This document shows positions 16,107-24,653 of a stretch of DNA of 64,000 nt, piece after piece. The position numbers and the translations under genes were made by a program. Numbering within the stretch: position 1 is the stretch's first letter; each line of letters starts with the position of its first letter. The DNA is from Amycolatopsis eburnea. GTDB taxonomy: Bacteria; Actinomycetota; Actinomycetes; Mycobacteriales; Pseudonocardiaceae. The DNA lies in contig NZ_RSEC01000055.1 in NCBI RefSeq assembly GCF_003937945.1, forward strand, positions 62,001 to 126,000, in the 5' to 3' direction. The notes beneath the pieces were generated by a model. The model was not told the origin of the DNA. It was given only the letters and a program-made list of their open reading frames with translations, and made no database searches.

Positions 16107-17291
16107 ATGTTGCGTGTGGGGTTGACCGGTGGAATCGGGGCGGGCAAGTCGACGGTGGCGAACCGGCTCGCCGAACACGGCGCCGTGCTGATCGACTCCG
16201 ATCGGATCGCCCGTGAGGTGGTCGCGCCCGGCACCGAGGGCCTGGCCCGGCTCGTCGCGGAGTTCGGCGAGGACGTCCTGGCCGCCGACGGCTCGCTCGA
16301 CCGGCCCGTTCTCGCCGCCAAGGCCTTCGCCGACGACGAGTCACGCCGCCGGCTGAACGCGATCGTGCACCCGCTGGTCGGCGCCCGCACCGGGGAGCTG
16401 ATGGCCGCCGCCGCGCCGGACGCCGTCATCGTCCACGACATCCCGCTGCTCGTCGAGAACGGCCTGGCGACCGCGTACCACCTGGTCGTGGTCGTCGACG
16501 CGCCGGTCGAGGTGCGCGTCCGGCGGCTGGTGACGGCGCGCGGCATGGCCGAGGACGACGCGCGGGCGCGGATCCGGGCGCAGGCGAGCGACGAGCAGCG
16601 GCGCGCCGTCGCCGACGTCTGGCTGGACAACGGCGGTCCCGAAGACGTCGTGCTCCTCGACGTCGACGCGCTGTGGGCCGACCGGCTCGTGCCCTTCGAA
16701 GCCAACGTCCGGCTGCGCAAGCCGCGCCCGCCGGTCTCCCCGAAGATCGCCGACTACGACCTCACCTGGCCCGCGCAGGCCGAGCGCGTGCTCGCCCGGG
16801 TCCGCGCCGCGGCAGGGGACCTGGCGCGCCGCGCCGACCACATCGGCTCGACCGCCGTGCCCGGGCTGCCCGCCAAGGACGTCCTCGACCTGCAGCTCAC
16901 GGTGTCCACTTTGGACGACGCGGACACGCTGCGGGAACTGCTGTCCGACGCGGGGTTCCCGCGGCTGGACGGCGACTGGTGCGACGACGCCCAGGACGGC
17001 ACCGGGACGTGGCCGAAGCGCCTGCACGTCGGCGCCGACCCGAAGCGCGCGGTGAACCTGCACGTCCGGTCCGAGGAGACGCCCGCGTGGCGGCTCGCCC
17101 TGCTCTTCCGCGACTACCTGCGCGCGAACGCGAACGAGCGGGACGACTACCGCGACGTCAAGCTGCGCCTGGCCGACGCGCACGCCGACGACGGCAACAT
17201 CGCGGCGTACGCGGACGAGAAGCAGGAGTTCGTCAACGGCGTGTTCGCCCGCGCCGAGAAGTGGGCCGCGACCACCGGCTGGACGCCCTAG
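16107..17291 (+). CDS. coaE: Dephospho-CoA kinase fused to a GrpB-like domain
   Basis: CoaE carries out the last step of coenzyme A synthesis, phosphorylating the 3'-OH of dephospho-CoA. The 394-residue protein begins [16 protein letters not shown], with the P-loop at the N-terminus; residues 1-195 are the kinase, including [10 protein letters not shown] and the lid arginines. Residues 215-390 form a GrpB/UPF0157 domain ([19 protein letters not shown]), a nucleotidyltransferase-like fold of unclear role. The fusion is usual in actinobacteria and M. tuberculosis. The stop codon overlaps that of the opposing response regulator. Confidence 0.95.
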   Translation: MLRVGLTGGIGAGKSTVANRLAEHGAVLIDSDRIAREVVAPGTEGLARLVAEFGEDVLAADGSLDRPVLAAKAFADDESRRRLNAIVHPLVGARTGELMAAAAPDAVIVHDIPLLVENGLATAYHLVVVVDAPVEVRVRRLVTARGMAEDDARARIRAQASDEQRRAVADVWLDNGGPEDVVLLDVDALWADRLVPFEANVRLRKPRPPVSPKIADYDLTWPAQAERVLARVRAAAGDLARRADHIGSTAVPGLPAKDVLDLQLTVSTLDDADTLRELLSDAGFPRLDGDWCDDAQDGTGTWPKRLHVGADPKRAVNLHVRSEETPAWRLALLFRDYLRANANERDDYRDVKLRLADAHADDGNIAAYADEKQEFVNGVFARAEKWAATTGWTP

Positions 17292-17911
17292 GAACCCAGC
17301 AGCCCGCGTTCGAAGGCGACCGCCACCGCGGCCGCGCGGTCCTTGACGCCGAGCTTCGCGTAGACGTGGATCAGGTGCGTCTTGACCGTCGCCTCGCTGA
17401 TGAACAGCTTCTTGGCCGCTTCCTTGTTCGTCGAGCCGCGGGCGACCAGGGTGAGCACTTCCAGCTCGCGCTGGGACAGCGGTTCGTGCGCCGGCGCGCG
17501 CATCCGCCCCAGCAGCCGGCTCGCGACGGCGGGGGAGATCACCGCCTCGCCGCGCGCGGCGGCTTCGACCGCGCGGAACAGGTCCTCGCGCGGGGCGTCT
17601 TTCAGCAGGTAGCCCGTCGCGCCCGCCTCGACCGCGGGCAGGACGTCGGAGTCGGTGTCGTAGGTCGTGAGCACCAGGACCCGCGCCGGGTTGCCGAGCC
17701 GGGCCAGCTCGGTGATCGCCGCGACGCCGTCGGTGCCCGGCATCCGCAGGTCCATCAGCACGACGTCGGGGCGCAGCCGCTCGGCCAGCACGACGGCTTC
17801 GGCGCCGTTCGCGGCCTCCCCGACGACCTCGAAGCCGCGGCCGGTGAAGATGCCGCGCAGGCCGTCGCGCACGACCGGGTGATCGTCGGCGATGAGCACG
17901 GTGATCGTCAC
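17288..17911 (-). CDS. NarL/DesR-type response regulator
   Basis: A 207-residue two-component regulator. The receiver has the acidic pair in LIADDHPVV, phospho-Asp in [10 protein letters not shown], switch Thr in LVLTTYD and Lys in YLLKD. The C-terminal LuxR-type helix-turn-helix is [15 protein letters not shown] followed by [16 protein letters not shown]. The start is GTG 17911, overlapping the kinase stop as GTGA. It ends the six-gene operon; an inverted repeat at 23932-23960 upstream of the operon is a candidate binding site. Its stop shares three bases with the coaE stop. Confidence 0.95.
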   Translation of the reverse strand: MTITVLIADDHPVVRDGLRGIFTGRGFEVVGEAANGAEAVVLAERLRPDVVLMDLRMPGTDGVAAITELARLGNPARVLVLTTYDTDSDVLPAVEAGATGYLLKDAPREDLFRAVEAAARGEAVISPAVASRLLGRMRAPAHEPLSQRELEVLTLVARGSTNKEAAKKLFISEATVKTHLIHVYAKLGVKDRAAAVAVAFERGLLGS

Positions 17912-19179
17912 GCGGAAGCCTCCGGCGGGGCGGGGACGGCGGGCAGGACGGCCGAGATCGCGGTGCCGCCGCCGGGTTCGGACTCGACGTGCAGCGTACC
18001 GGCGAGCCGCTGGACGCGGCGCCGCATCCCGGGCAGCCCGAAACCGGGGCCGGGTCCGGGGACGAACCCGGCGCCGTCGTCGCGGACGTCCAGGGTCACG
18101 TCGTCGTCCATGTAGGACAGCGTGACGCCGACCCGGCCCGCCGCGGCGTGCTTGTCCACATTGGACAGGGCTTCCTGGGTGACGCGCAGGACGGTCGACT
18201 CGATCTCCGGGTGCAGCGGCCGCGGGGCACCGGTGGTGGTGACCGTGGCGGGCACGCCGGTCCGCGCGCTCCACCGCGCCGCGACCCCGGCGAGCGCGTC
18301 GGGCAGCGTCGCGGAGTCCAGGTGCTCGGGGTGCAGCGCGCGCACCGAACGCCGTGCGGCGGTGAGGTTTTCCCGCGCCAGCGCGGTCGCGGAGTCCAGG
18401 TGCCGCTGCCACTCCGCCGGCTCGTCCTTGGCCAGCGCGGCGGCTTCGAGCTGCGTGATGATGCCGGTGAAGCCCTGCGCCAGGGTGTCGTGGATCTCCT
18501 GCGCCAGCCGGTGCCGCTCGTCGAGCACCCCGGCTTCGCGGGCCTGGCTGAGCAGCTGCCGTTGCAGGCCTTCGTTCTCGGCTTGGGCGGCGGCCAGTTC
18601 GTCGAGCATCCGGCGGCGTTCCTCGTTCTGGCGGGCGACCGCCGCCGACAGCAGCCCGCCGCCCCCGATGGTCGCGGTCTGCACGACGATGATCGTGATC
18701 CAGATGCCCGGCCGCTCCCGCAGGGCGTGCACGGGACCGCCGTTGCCGAGCGTGTTGATCAGCAGCGACGTCACGCCCAGCCCGCCGAACGCGAGCCACG
18801 TCGGCCGCAGGCGCATAGCGGCCAGGAACGCGTAGATCATGAAGATGACGTAGGTGAGGTCCCGCAGCTCCAGCACGCTGCCCAGCCCGACGATGCCGGC
18901 GAACGTGAGCAGGGCGAAGGCGGGCCGTTCGCGCAGCCGCGCCGGCGCCAAGACCACCGTGCCGAGCACCCAGAGCGTAGTCACCGCGACCCAGGCACCG
19001 GTGATCGCCCACCAGTGGCCGTCGCGGCCGCCGGCGCCGAGGCTGACGGCGGTCGCGACGACCAGGAGCAGGACGGCCAGAACGCGCTCGATCCGGTACA
19101 GCCACAGCTGCCACCCCACGGAGCTGCGCGCCGATTCCGGCGGCCACATCGGCCGGCCCCAGCCGGCCTCGAGGCTCAC
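17908..19179 (-). CDS. DesK/NarX-type sensor histidine kinase
   Basis: A 423-residue membrane kinase with about six N-terminal membrane spans (30-165), a short coiled coil, then a HisKA_3 dimerisation domain with phospho-His in HRLAQEIHDTLAQGF and an ATPase domain with N box EALSNVDKHA and G box DVRDDGAGF. With few outside residues it probably senses a membrane or lipid signal, as DesK does. GTG 19179 overlaps the upstream stop as GTGA. Partner: the regulator at 17288. Confidence 0.94.
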   Translation of the reverse strand: MSLEAGWGRPMWPPESARSSVGWQLWLYRIERVLAVLLLVVATAVSLGAGGRDGHWWAITGAWVAVTTLWVLGTVVLAPARLRERPAFALLTFAGIVGLGSVLELRDLTYVIFMIYAFLAAMRLRPTWLAFGGLGVTSLLINTLGNGGPVHALRERPGIWITIIVVQTATIGGGGLLSAAVARQNEERRRMLDELAAAQAENEGLQRQLLSQAREAGVLDERHRLAQEIHDTLAQGFTGIITQLEAAALAKDEPAEWQRHLDSATALARENLTAARRSVRALHPEHLDSATLPDALAGVAARWSARTGVPATVTTTGAPRPLHPEIESTVLRVTQEALSNVDKHAAAGRVGVTLSYMDDDVTLDVRDDGAGFVPGPGPGFGLPGMRRRVQRLAGTLHVESEPGGGTAISAVLPAVPAPPEASA

Positions 19180-20684
19180 GCTCTCATGTCCTTGAGCCGG
19201 GGCCAGATCTCGGCCCAGTCCGCGGTCCGGCCGGTGAGCTGCCAGACGGGCATGTGCTCGCTCGCGTTGCGGACGCCCAGCCGGTTGCCGACCTGGCCGA
19301 CGATGCGCGCGTCCGCGAAGTACTTCGCCAGCTTCGCCGGGTCGTAGCCGACGAAGAGCACAGTCTCGGCGGTGTCGGCGGGACGGCCGAAGTACCAGAA
19401 GCCGCGGCTCGGGCTGTACGCCTCGGGCAGGCCGCGCTCGGGCCCGTACCGGTCGAGCGCACCCGCCTGCCAGTAGCCGCCGGTCACGATGGCCGTGCCC
19501 GGCGGCGCGGCCCGGTACAGCTTCGCGACGTCGTCGGCGAGGTCCGGCCAGCCGAGCTCTTCGGCCGCGTACGCGGGCCGCGGCGCCGCGGGGTGGTCGA
19601 CCAGCCAGTGCGCCGGCCAGACCGGCAGCGTGAACGGCAGGCTGAACAGGGCCGACACGACGAACACCGGCCAGGTCGGCACCCACCGCCACCAGCGGGC
19701 CGGTTCGAGGCTCTCGAAGTGCACGAACGCCGCGGCCCACAGCACGCCGAACATCCCCGCCGCGTAGTAGTACCGCCCGTTGGCGACCAGGAAGACCGCG
19801 ACGACACCCAGCGCCGTCCAGCCGAGGAACCGGTACGGCCGCAGCCGCTTGCTCCCGACGAGCACCGCGACGCCGTAGACGACGCCGAGCGCGCCGATCA
19901 CCCAGCCGGCCCCGGCCAGCAGCTGCGGGAGGAAGCTCCCGCGGCCGCCCGCCGCGTCGACCTCGGCGCCGACCGCGCCGCCCATCCCGAGCTGCGGCCA
20001 GCCGTTCGCGCGCTGCCACAGCAGCGTCGGCACCAGCGAGCCGGCGGCGATCAGCGCGCCCAGCCAGAGCTTCGGCCGCCGCAGCAGCTCCCGCGGGCCG
20101 AAGACGAGCACCGCGAGCCCGGCCACCACCCAGAACGCGCCGATGAGCAGCTTGTCGTTGAGCGCCACCGCCGTCACGACGCCGAGCCACACCAGCAGCT
20201 TGTCGTCGCGGCTGCGGACCCAGCGCACCAGCAGCCACAGCACGAGCGTCCACAGCAGCGGGTCGATCGTCGACGTCGCCAGGTAGTGGCCGCTGCCGAC
20301 GAACTGCCCGCAGATCGCGTACGCCGCCGCGGCCCGCGCCTGCGCCTTGCGCCGCCCACCCAGCTCTCGGGCGATCAGCGCGGTGACGACGACCCCGGCC
20401 GCGGTCGCGGCGATCGCCGGCAGCCGGAAGACGACGAGCGAGCCGGGCGCCAGGCCGTTCATCGCCCACGCGAGGAAGGGCACGAGCGGCGGCTGGTCGG
20501 CGTACCCCCAGGCCAGGTGCTTCCCGGCGGCGAGGAAGTACAGCTCGTCGCCGAAGTAGCCGTAGCGGCCCGCCGTCAGCAGCAACGCGGTGGCCGTGCC
20601 CAGCGCCAGCAGCGCGACCGGCAGCCGGGCGAAGGGGGCGAGGTCGGCTTTCGCCTGGTCGGGTGCCGTGGCTACGGCGTCCAT
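19176..20684 (-). CDS. PMT/ArnT-like membrane glycosyltransferase, copy 1
   Basis: A 502-residue integral membrane protein with about 10-12 spans and the GT-C fold outline of Dol-P-mannose protein mannosyltransferase and ArnT. The conserved YFGDELYFLAAGKHLAWGY places an Asp-Glu pair in the first outside loop, where such enzymes keep the catalytic Asp. The donor would be a polyprenyl-phosphate sugar; the acceptor is unknown. ATG 20684 has ribosome site GGAG. It is a paralogue of the preceding gene, separated from it by 86 bases, and overlaps the kinase by four bases. Placement between a transporter and a two-component pair hints at envelope modification under that pair. Confidence 0.85.
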   Translation of the reverse strand: MDAVATAPDQAKADLAPFARLPVALLALGTATALLLTAGRYGYFGDELYFLAAGKHLAWGYADQPPLVPFLAWAMNGLAPGSLVVFRLPAIAATAAGVVVTALIARELGGRRKAQARAAAAYAICGQFVGSGHYLATSTIDPLLWTLVLWLLVRWVRSRDDKLLVWLGVVTAVALNDKLLIGAFWVVAGLAVLVFGPRELLRRPKLWLGALIAAGSLVPTLLWQRANGWPQLGMGGAVGAEVDAAGGRGSFLPQLLAGAGWVIGALGVVYGVAVLVGSKRLRPYRFLGWTALGVVAVFLVANGRYYYAAGMFGVLWAAAFVHFESLEPARWWRWVPTWPVFVVSALFSLPFTLPVWPAHWLVDHPAAPRPAYAAEELGWPDLADDVAKLYRAAPPGTAIVTGGYWQAGALDRYGPERGLPEAYSPSRGFWYFGRPADTAETVLFVGYDPAKLAKYFADARIVGQVGNRLGVRNASEHMPVWQLTGRTADWAEIWPRLKDMRA

Positions 20685-20770
20685 CGTGCTCCTTGTCGGT
20701 GGTCGGCGCCGGTCCTTCCCGCACCCTACGTGGGCCGGTGCGGAGCGACCGCGCGGTGGTGACGCCGGGC

Positions 20771-22267
20771 TCACGTGTGCGTGTTCACCAGCTTCGGCCA
20801 CAGCTCGGACCACGGTTCGGCGCGGCCGGTCGCCAGCCACAGCGGCACACCGTCGAACTGGCTCGGCATCGCCGCACCGGTGTCCACCTCGCCGATCGGC
20901 CGCACCTCGGCGAAGTGCCCGAGCAGTGGCCGCGGATCTTTGCCGACGAACAGGACGTCGGTGGTGTTTTCGGGCGGGACGACCAGTGTCGCGTAGCCGC
21001 GGTTCCCGCTGGCCGGCTCGGGGAGGCCGAGGTCGCGGCCGTAGCGGTCGAGCGCGCTCGCTTCCCAGTACGTCTCGGTCACCACCGCGGTCCGGTCCGG
21101 CTCGGGGAGCCGCGCGAACGCACCGGCCACCGAGCGGGTGCCCTCCGGCCAGCCGATCTCGGCGAAGGCGAACACCGGGGCGGGCAGCGACGGGTGCTCG
21201 GTCAGCCACTCCCGCGGCCAGACCGGCAGCGCGATGGGCAGGACGAGCACCGCGGACAGCGCGTAGCACGGCCAGGTCGTGACCCAGCGCCACCAGCGCG
21301 CCGGTTCCCCGCGTTCGAGCGCGACGGCGGCCACCGCCCAGCACACCGGGTACATGCCGGCGACGTAGTAGAACCGCCCGTTCACCGCCAGGAAGACGAG
21401 GGTCAGCAGCACGGTCGTCCAGCCGAGGAAGCGGAGTTCGCGGCTGCGCAGGAGCCGCCACAGGCCGTAGAGCAGCAGGACCGCGCCGACCGGGAACCCG
21501 GCGGCGAGGACCGCCGTCGGCACGAACGTCAGCCTGCCGCCCCACGTGCTGCCGACCTCCGCCGAGATCGCCGCACCCATGCCGAGCTGCGGCCAGCCGT
21601 GCGTGGCCTGCCAGAGGAGCGTCGGTACCAGCGCCACGACGGCGATCGCCGCGCCGAGCCACAACGCGGGGCGGCGCAGCAGTTCCCGTGGCCCGCAGGC
21701 GAGGAGCGCGACCCCGGCGGCGAGCCAGAAGCCGCCGATGAGGAACTTCGTGTACAGCGCGACCGCCGTCACCACGCCGGTCCAGACGAGCAGGCTGTCG
21801 GCGCGGGTGCGCAGCCAGCGGACCAGCAGCCACAGCACCAGCGTCCAGAGGAACGGGTCCACTGTGGACGTCGCCAGGTAGTGCCCGCCCGCCAAGGTCT
21901 CCGCCGAAACGGCGGAAGTGGCGGCGGCGAGCGTCTGGGCCCTCGCGCCGCCGCCCAGCTCGCGGGCGATCAGCGCGGTGAGGAAGACCCCGGCGAGCAC
22001 GGCGAGCATCGCCGGGATCCGCAGCACGAACGGCGAATGCCCGAGCGCGTCCATCGCCTTGGCCAGCAGGGGAAGCAGGGGAGGCTGGTCGACGTACCCC
22101 CACGCGAGGTGGCGTCCGGCGGCCAGGAAGTACAGCTCGTCGCCGAAGTAGCCGTAGCGGTTCGCCGTCAGCAGCAACGGGATCGCCGTCAGCGCCGTCA
22201 CGATCGCCACCGGCTTGACGGCGAGCGGCCGGAGGACGGCCGGGGCGGGCGCGGTCATCACTCCCAT
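20771..22267 (-). CDS. PMT/ArnT-like membrane glycosyltransferase, copy 2
   Basis: A 498-residue paralogue of the next gene with the same YFGDELYFLAAGRHLAWGY loop and GHYLATSTVDPFLWTLVLW segment. About 10-12 membrane spans precede a soluble C-terminal domain. The start is ATG 22267 or, more tightly coupled, ATG 22258, which overlaps the permease stop as TGATG. Its STVD codons form a TCCACTGTGGA palindrome (21858-21868). A role in moving a lipid-linked sugar to an outside acceptor is inferred from the family; substrate unknown. Confidence 0.85.
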   Translation of the reverse strand: MGVMTAPAPAVLRPLAVKPVAIVTALTAIPLLLTANRYGYFGDELYFLAAGRHLAWGYVDQPPLLPLLAKAMDALGHSPFVLRIPAMLAVLAGVFLTALIARELGGGARAQTLAAATSAVSAETLAGGHYLATSTVDPFLWTLVLWLLVRWLRTRADSLLVWTGVVTAVALYTKFLIGGFWLAAGVALLACGPRELLRRPALWLGAAIAVVALVPTLLWQATHGWPQLGMGAAISAEVGSTWGGRLTFVPTAVLAAGFPVGAVLLLYGLWRLLRSRELRFLGWTTVLLTLVFLAVNGRFYYVAGMYPVCWAVAAVALERGEPARWWRWVTTWPCYALSAVLVLPIALPVWPREWLTEHPSLPAPVFAFAEIGWPEGTRSVAGAFARLPEPDRTAVVTETYWEASALDRYGRDLGLPEPASGNRGYATLVVPPENTTDVLFVGKDPRPLLGHFAEVRPIGEVDTGAAMPSQFDGVPLWLATGRAEPWSELWPKLVNTHT

Positions 22268-23001
22268 CGGAACACCCGCGCCGCGATCGCCGTGCAGCCG
22301 AGCGCGAAGACCGCCATCGCGCCGAGCTGCAGCAGCTCGGGAGCGTCGCCCGCCCAGGTGGCGCGCAGCGCGTTGAGCGTCGACCCGAGCGGCAGGACGT
22401 CGGCTACGTGCTGCAGGAAGACCGGCAGCTGTTCCTTCGGCACCCAGACCCCGCCCAGCGCGAGCATCGGGAAGAACACCGCGCTGCCGATGCCGCTCGC
22501 CGCCCGCCCGGTCGGTGCCAACGCGGCCACCAGCAGGCCGACGGAGAACAGCGCTAGCGCCCCGAGGACGATCGAGAGCAGGAAGCCGCCCGGGTTGCCC
22601 GGCAAGGGGATGCCGAGCACGAGGCCGCCGACCCCGGCGATGAGCAGGACCACGACGACGGCGGCGGCCAGGTTCACCAGCAGCTGCGCCGCGAGCAGCA
22701 GGCTCGGCGGCACCGGGCTCGCGGAAAGCCGCTTCAGCAGGCCCTTCTCGCGGTAGGTGCCCATCACGTTCGGGAAGTGCGTCAGCGCCAGCATGGCCAG
22801 CAGGATCGTGACGGCCATCGGCGCGATGACCGTGGCGAGCGCGCTGTGCCCGCCGTACTTCGGGTCCGGCTCGTTCGCGCCGGGCATCAGCCCGAACACC
22901 AGCAGCAGCGCGAGCGGGATGCCGACGACGATCGCGGGTGCGCCCGGATCCCGCAGGAACACCTTGGCTTCGGCGGCGGTCAGCTTGGTCAGGACGGACA
23001 T
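22258..23001 (-). CDS. ABC-2 type transporter permease
   Basis: A 247-residue permease with six predicted membrane spans and the ABC-2 family LALTHFPNVMGTYREKGLLKRL loop, given here as a landmark around residue 75-95. It starts at ATG 23001 with ribosome site GGGGGAAA, 11 bases after the ATPase gene. With that gene it forms a complete half-transporter pair of the drug or lipid export class (DrrB/NatB type). Next to a DesK/DesR-like pair it resembles actinobacterial lipid- or antibiotic-sensing export modules. Confidence 0.9.
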   Translation of the reverse strand: MSVLTKLTAAEAKVFLRDPGAPAIVVGIPLALLLVFGLMPGANEPDPKYGGHSALATVIAPMAVTILLAMLALTHFPNVMGTYREKGLLKRLSASPVPPSLLLAAQLLVNLAAAVVVVLLIAGVGGLVLGIPLPGNPGGFLLSIVLGALALFSVGLLVAALAPTGRAASGIGSAVFFPMLALGGVWVPKEQLPVFLQHVADVLPLGSTLNALRATWAGDAPELLQLGAMAVFALGCTAIAARVFRWE

Positions 23002-23012
23002 GGTTTCCCCCT

Positions 23013-23918
23013 TCAGTCCGGCCGGTGGCCGGTGAGCGCGACGAAGGCGTCGTCGAGGCCGGCCTGGTCGACGCGCAGGTCGCCGGCGAGCACGCCGAGC
23101 CGCGCCAGCAGCGACGTCACCGCGTGCAGCACGTTGCCGCTGCCTCGGACGACGAGGCGGTCGCCGTGCCGCTCGACCCCGTGAACCTCGGGGAGAGTCT
23201 CGAGCACGCCGGCGTCGAGGGGCGCCGACGGCCGGAACCGCACCACCTGCTCGTCGGTGACCCGCGCGACCAGCCCGGCGGGCGAGTCGACGGCGACGAC
23301 GCGGCCGGCGTCGATCACCGCGAGCCGGTCGCAGAGCCGTTCGGCTTCTTCCATGAAGTGCGTGACCAGCAGGATCGTCACGCCCCCGGCGCGCACGGTC
23401 TCGATGAGGTCCCAGGTGTCGCGGCGGGCCTGCGGGTCGAGGCCGGTGGTGAGCTCGTCGAGCACCGCCAGTTCCGGGCTGCCGATCAGCGCGAGCGCGA
23501 TCGACAGCCGTTGCTGCTGCCCGCCGGAGAGGTTCTTGTATGCGGTGTTCCGGTGTTCGGCCAGGCCGAGCGTGCCGAGCAGCTCCCCGGGGTCGGCCGG
23601 CGTCCGGTAGAACGCGGCGTAGAGGTCGAGCAGCTCGCCGACCCGCAGCTTGTCCTGCAGCCGGCCCTCCTGGAGCTGGACGCCGACGCGCTGGCGCAGC
23701 TCGGCCCGGTCGCGGCGCGGGTCGAGGCCCAGCACCGAAAGCTCGCCGCCGTCGGGCGTGCGGAGGCCCTCCAGGCACTCGACCGTCGTGGTCTTGCCCG
23801 CGCCGTTCGGGCCCAGGATCCCGAAGATTTCCCCGCGCTCGACGGTCAAGGAGACGTCGTCGACCGCGACCTTGTCCCCGTACCGCTTGTGGAGGTGCTC
23901 GACCTCGATGACCGGCAT
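23013..23918 (-). CDS. ABC transporter ATP-binding protein, DrrA type
   Basis: A 301-residue ATPase with intact motifs: Walker A GPNGAGKTT, signature LSGGQQQR, Walker B LAVLDELTTGLD and switch His in LVTHFMEE. The Walker B carries Leu after Glu (DELTTGLD), common in the DrrA/NatA branch. A C-terminal regulatory domain of about 80 residues follows. The start is ATG 23918 with ribosome site GGGGGAC; a longer N-terminus is not conserved. It leads the six-gene operon, and a perfect 9+9 inverted repeat lies just upstream. Confidence 0.93.
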   Translation of the reverse strand: MPVIEVEHLHKRYGDKVAVDDVSLTVERGEIFGILGPNGAGKTTTVECLEGLRTPDGGELSVLGLDPRRDRAELRQRVGVQLQEGRLQDKLRVGELLDLYAAFYRTPADPGELLGTLGLAEHRNTAYKNLSGGQQQRLSIALALIGSPELAVLDELTTGLDPQARRDTWDLIETVRAGGVTILLVTHFMEEAERLCDRLAVIDAGRVVAVDSPAGLVARVTDEQVVRFRPSAPLDAGVLETLPEVHGVERHGDRLVVRGSGNVLHAVTSLLARLGVLAGDLRVDQAGLDDAFVALTGHRPD

Positions 23919-23931
23919 CCCGCCGTCCCCC

Positions 23932-23960
23932 TTCTCGATCCGTTTCCGACAGATCGAGAA
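23932..23960. promoter_or_regulatory. Inverted repeat operator of the ABC-GT-two-component operon
   Basis: TTCTCGATC (23932-23940), 11 bases, GATCGAGAA (23952-23960): a perfect dyad 14-42 bases upstream of the first start codon. Spacing and place suit a dimeric response regulator, most simply the one coded at the operon's end. Confidence 0.6.
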
Positions 23961-24035
23961 TCCCGCGGCGGACGGGTGCGGCGCGTCATCACAACGACCC
24001 ACCCCGCATCCATCGTTCGGAGGATGCGGCGGCCC

Positions 24036-24563
24036 CTAGGGGTGGCGGCGCCAGGTGAGCGCGATGTCCTTCGTGGACAGCCAGGCGGTGAGGTCGTAGC
24101 CGTGCGCGGCCAGCCCTTCGACCGCCGCGTAGGTGGTTTCCAGCGCGTACCGCGCGTCTTCGGCGGTGACCACGCCGGCGGCGAGGGCCTCGAGGAGCTC
24201 GTCGGTGTCGATCACCCGCAGCGAGAGCTTGTCCTTGAGCACGATGTCGACGTAGAGGTCGGTGGCGACCCAGCGCGGGCCGTCGCGGCGGACGCGGACG
24301 ACGTCGAGGTAGAAGTCCTGGTCGCGTTCGTGGCCGGGGGAGAACCAGAAGTCGGTGAGCCGCAGGCCGAGCCCGGGCACCAGCCACGACTCGAGGTAGT
24401 GGAACTGGGCGCGGCCCGGCGTCGGGCGGGCCAGGTACAGGCCGAAGGGTTCCTCGCGGTACTCCTCGACCTCCCGCCGGATGCCCTTCGGGTCGATGTT
24501 CGCGCGCGCGGCGGGGTCGAAGACCTCGACCTTCGGGGGGTGCAGTGCGGCCATGGCGCTCAT
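24036..24563 (-). CDS. DUF402 protein, FomD-like
   Basis: A 175-residue DUF402 protein. The core WVATDLYVDIVLKDKLSLRVID with DEL following is the family landmark, carrying acidic residues that bind divalent metal in FomD and related nucleotide diphosphate phosphatases. Biochemical role in this clade is undefined; hydrolysis of a nucleotide or phosphoester is the inference. ATG 24563 has a GGCAGG ribosome site; ATG 24554 is also possible. It is divergent from the DUF5685 gene. The stop lies in a CCCCTAGGGG palindrome at about 24034. Confidence 0.85.
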   Translation of the reverse strand: MSAMAALHPPKVEVFDPAARANIDPKGIRREVEEYREEPFGLYLARPTPGRAQFHYLESWLVPGLGLRLTDFWFSPGHERDQDFYLDVVRVRRDGPRWVATDLYVDIVLKDKLSLRVIDTDELLEALAAGVVTAEDARYALETTYAAVEGLAAHGYDLTAWLSTKDIALTWRRHP

Positions 24564-24653
24564 CCTGCCGGGCGGGTCACGAATCGCGTACACCCGCCGC
24601 GCGCGCCACACGTTCGGGCTAAGGTGCGCCGACCGTAAGGGAGGGGACTGGGG

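Noticed and set aside
20694-20716. TTGTCGGTG word upstream of a glycosyltransferase gene as a damage promoter
   Set aside because: Eight bases later there is no TANNNT box, and it points away from the gene.
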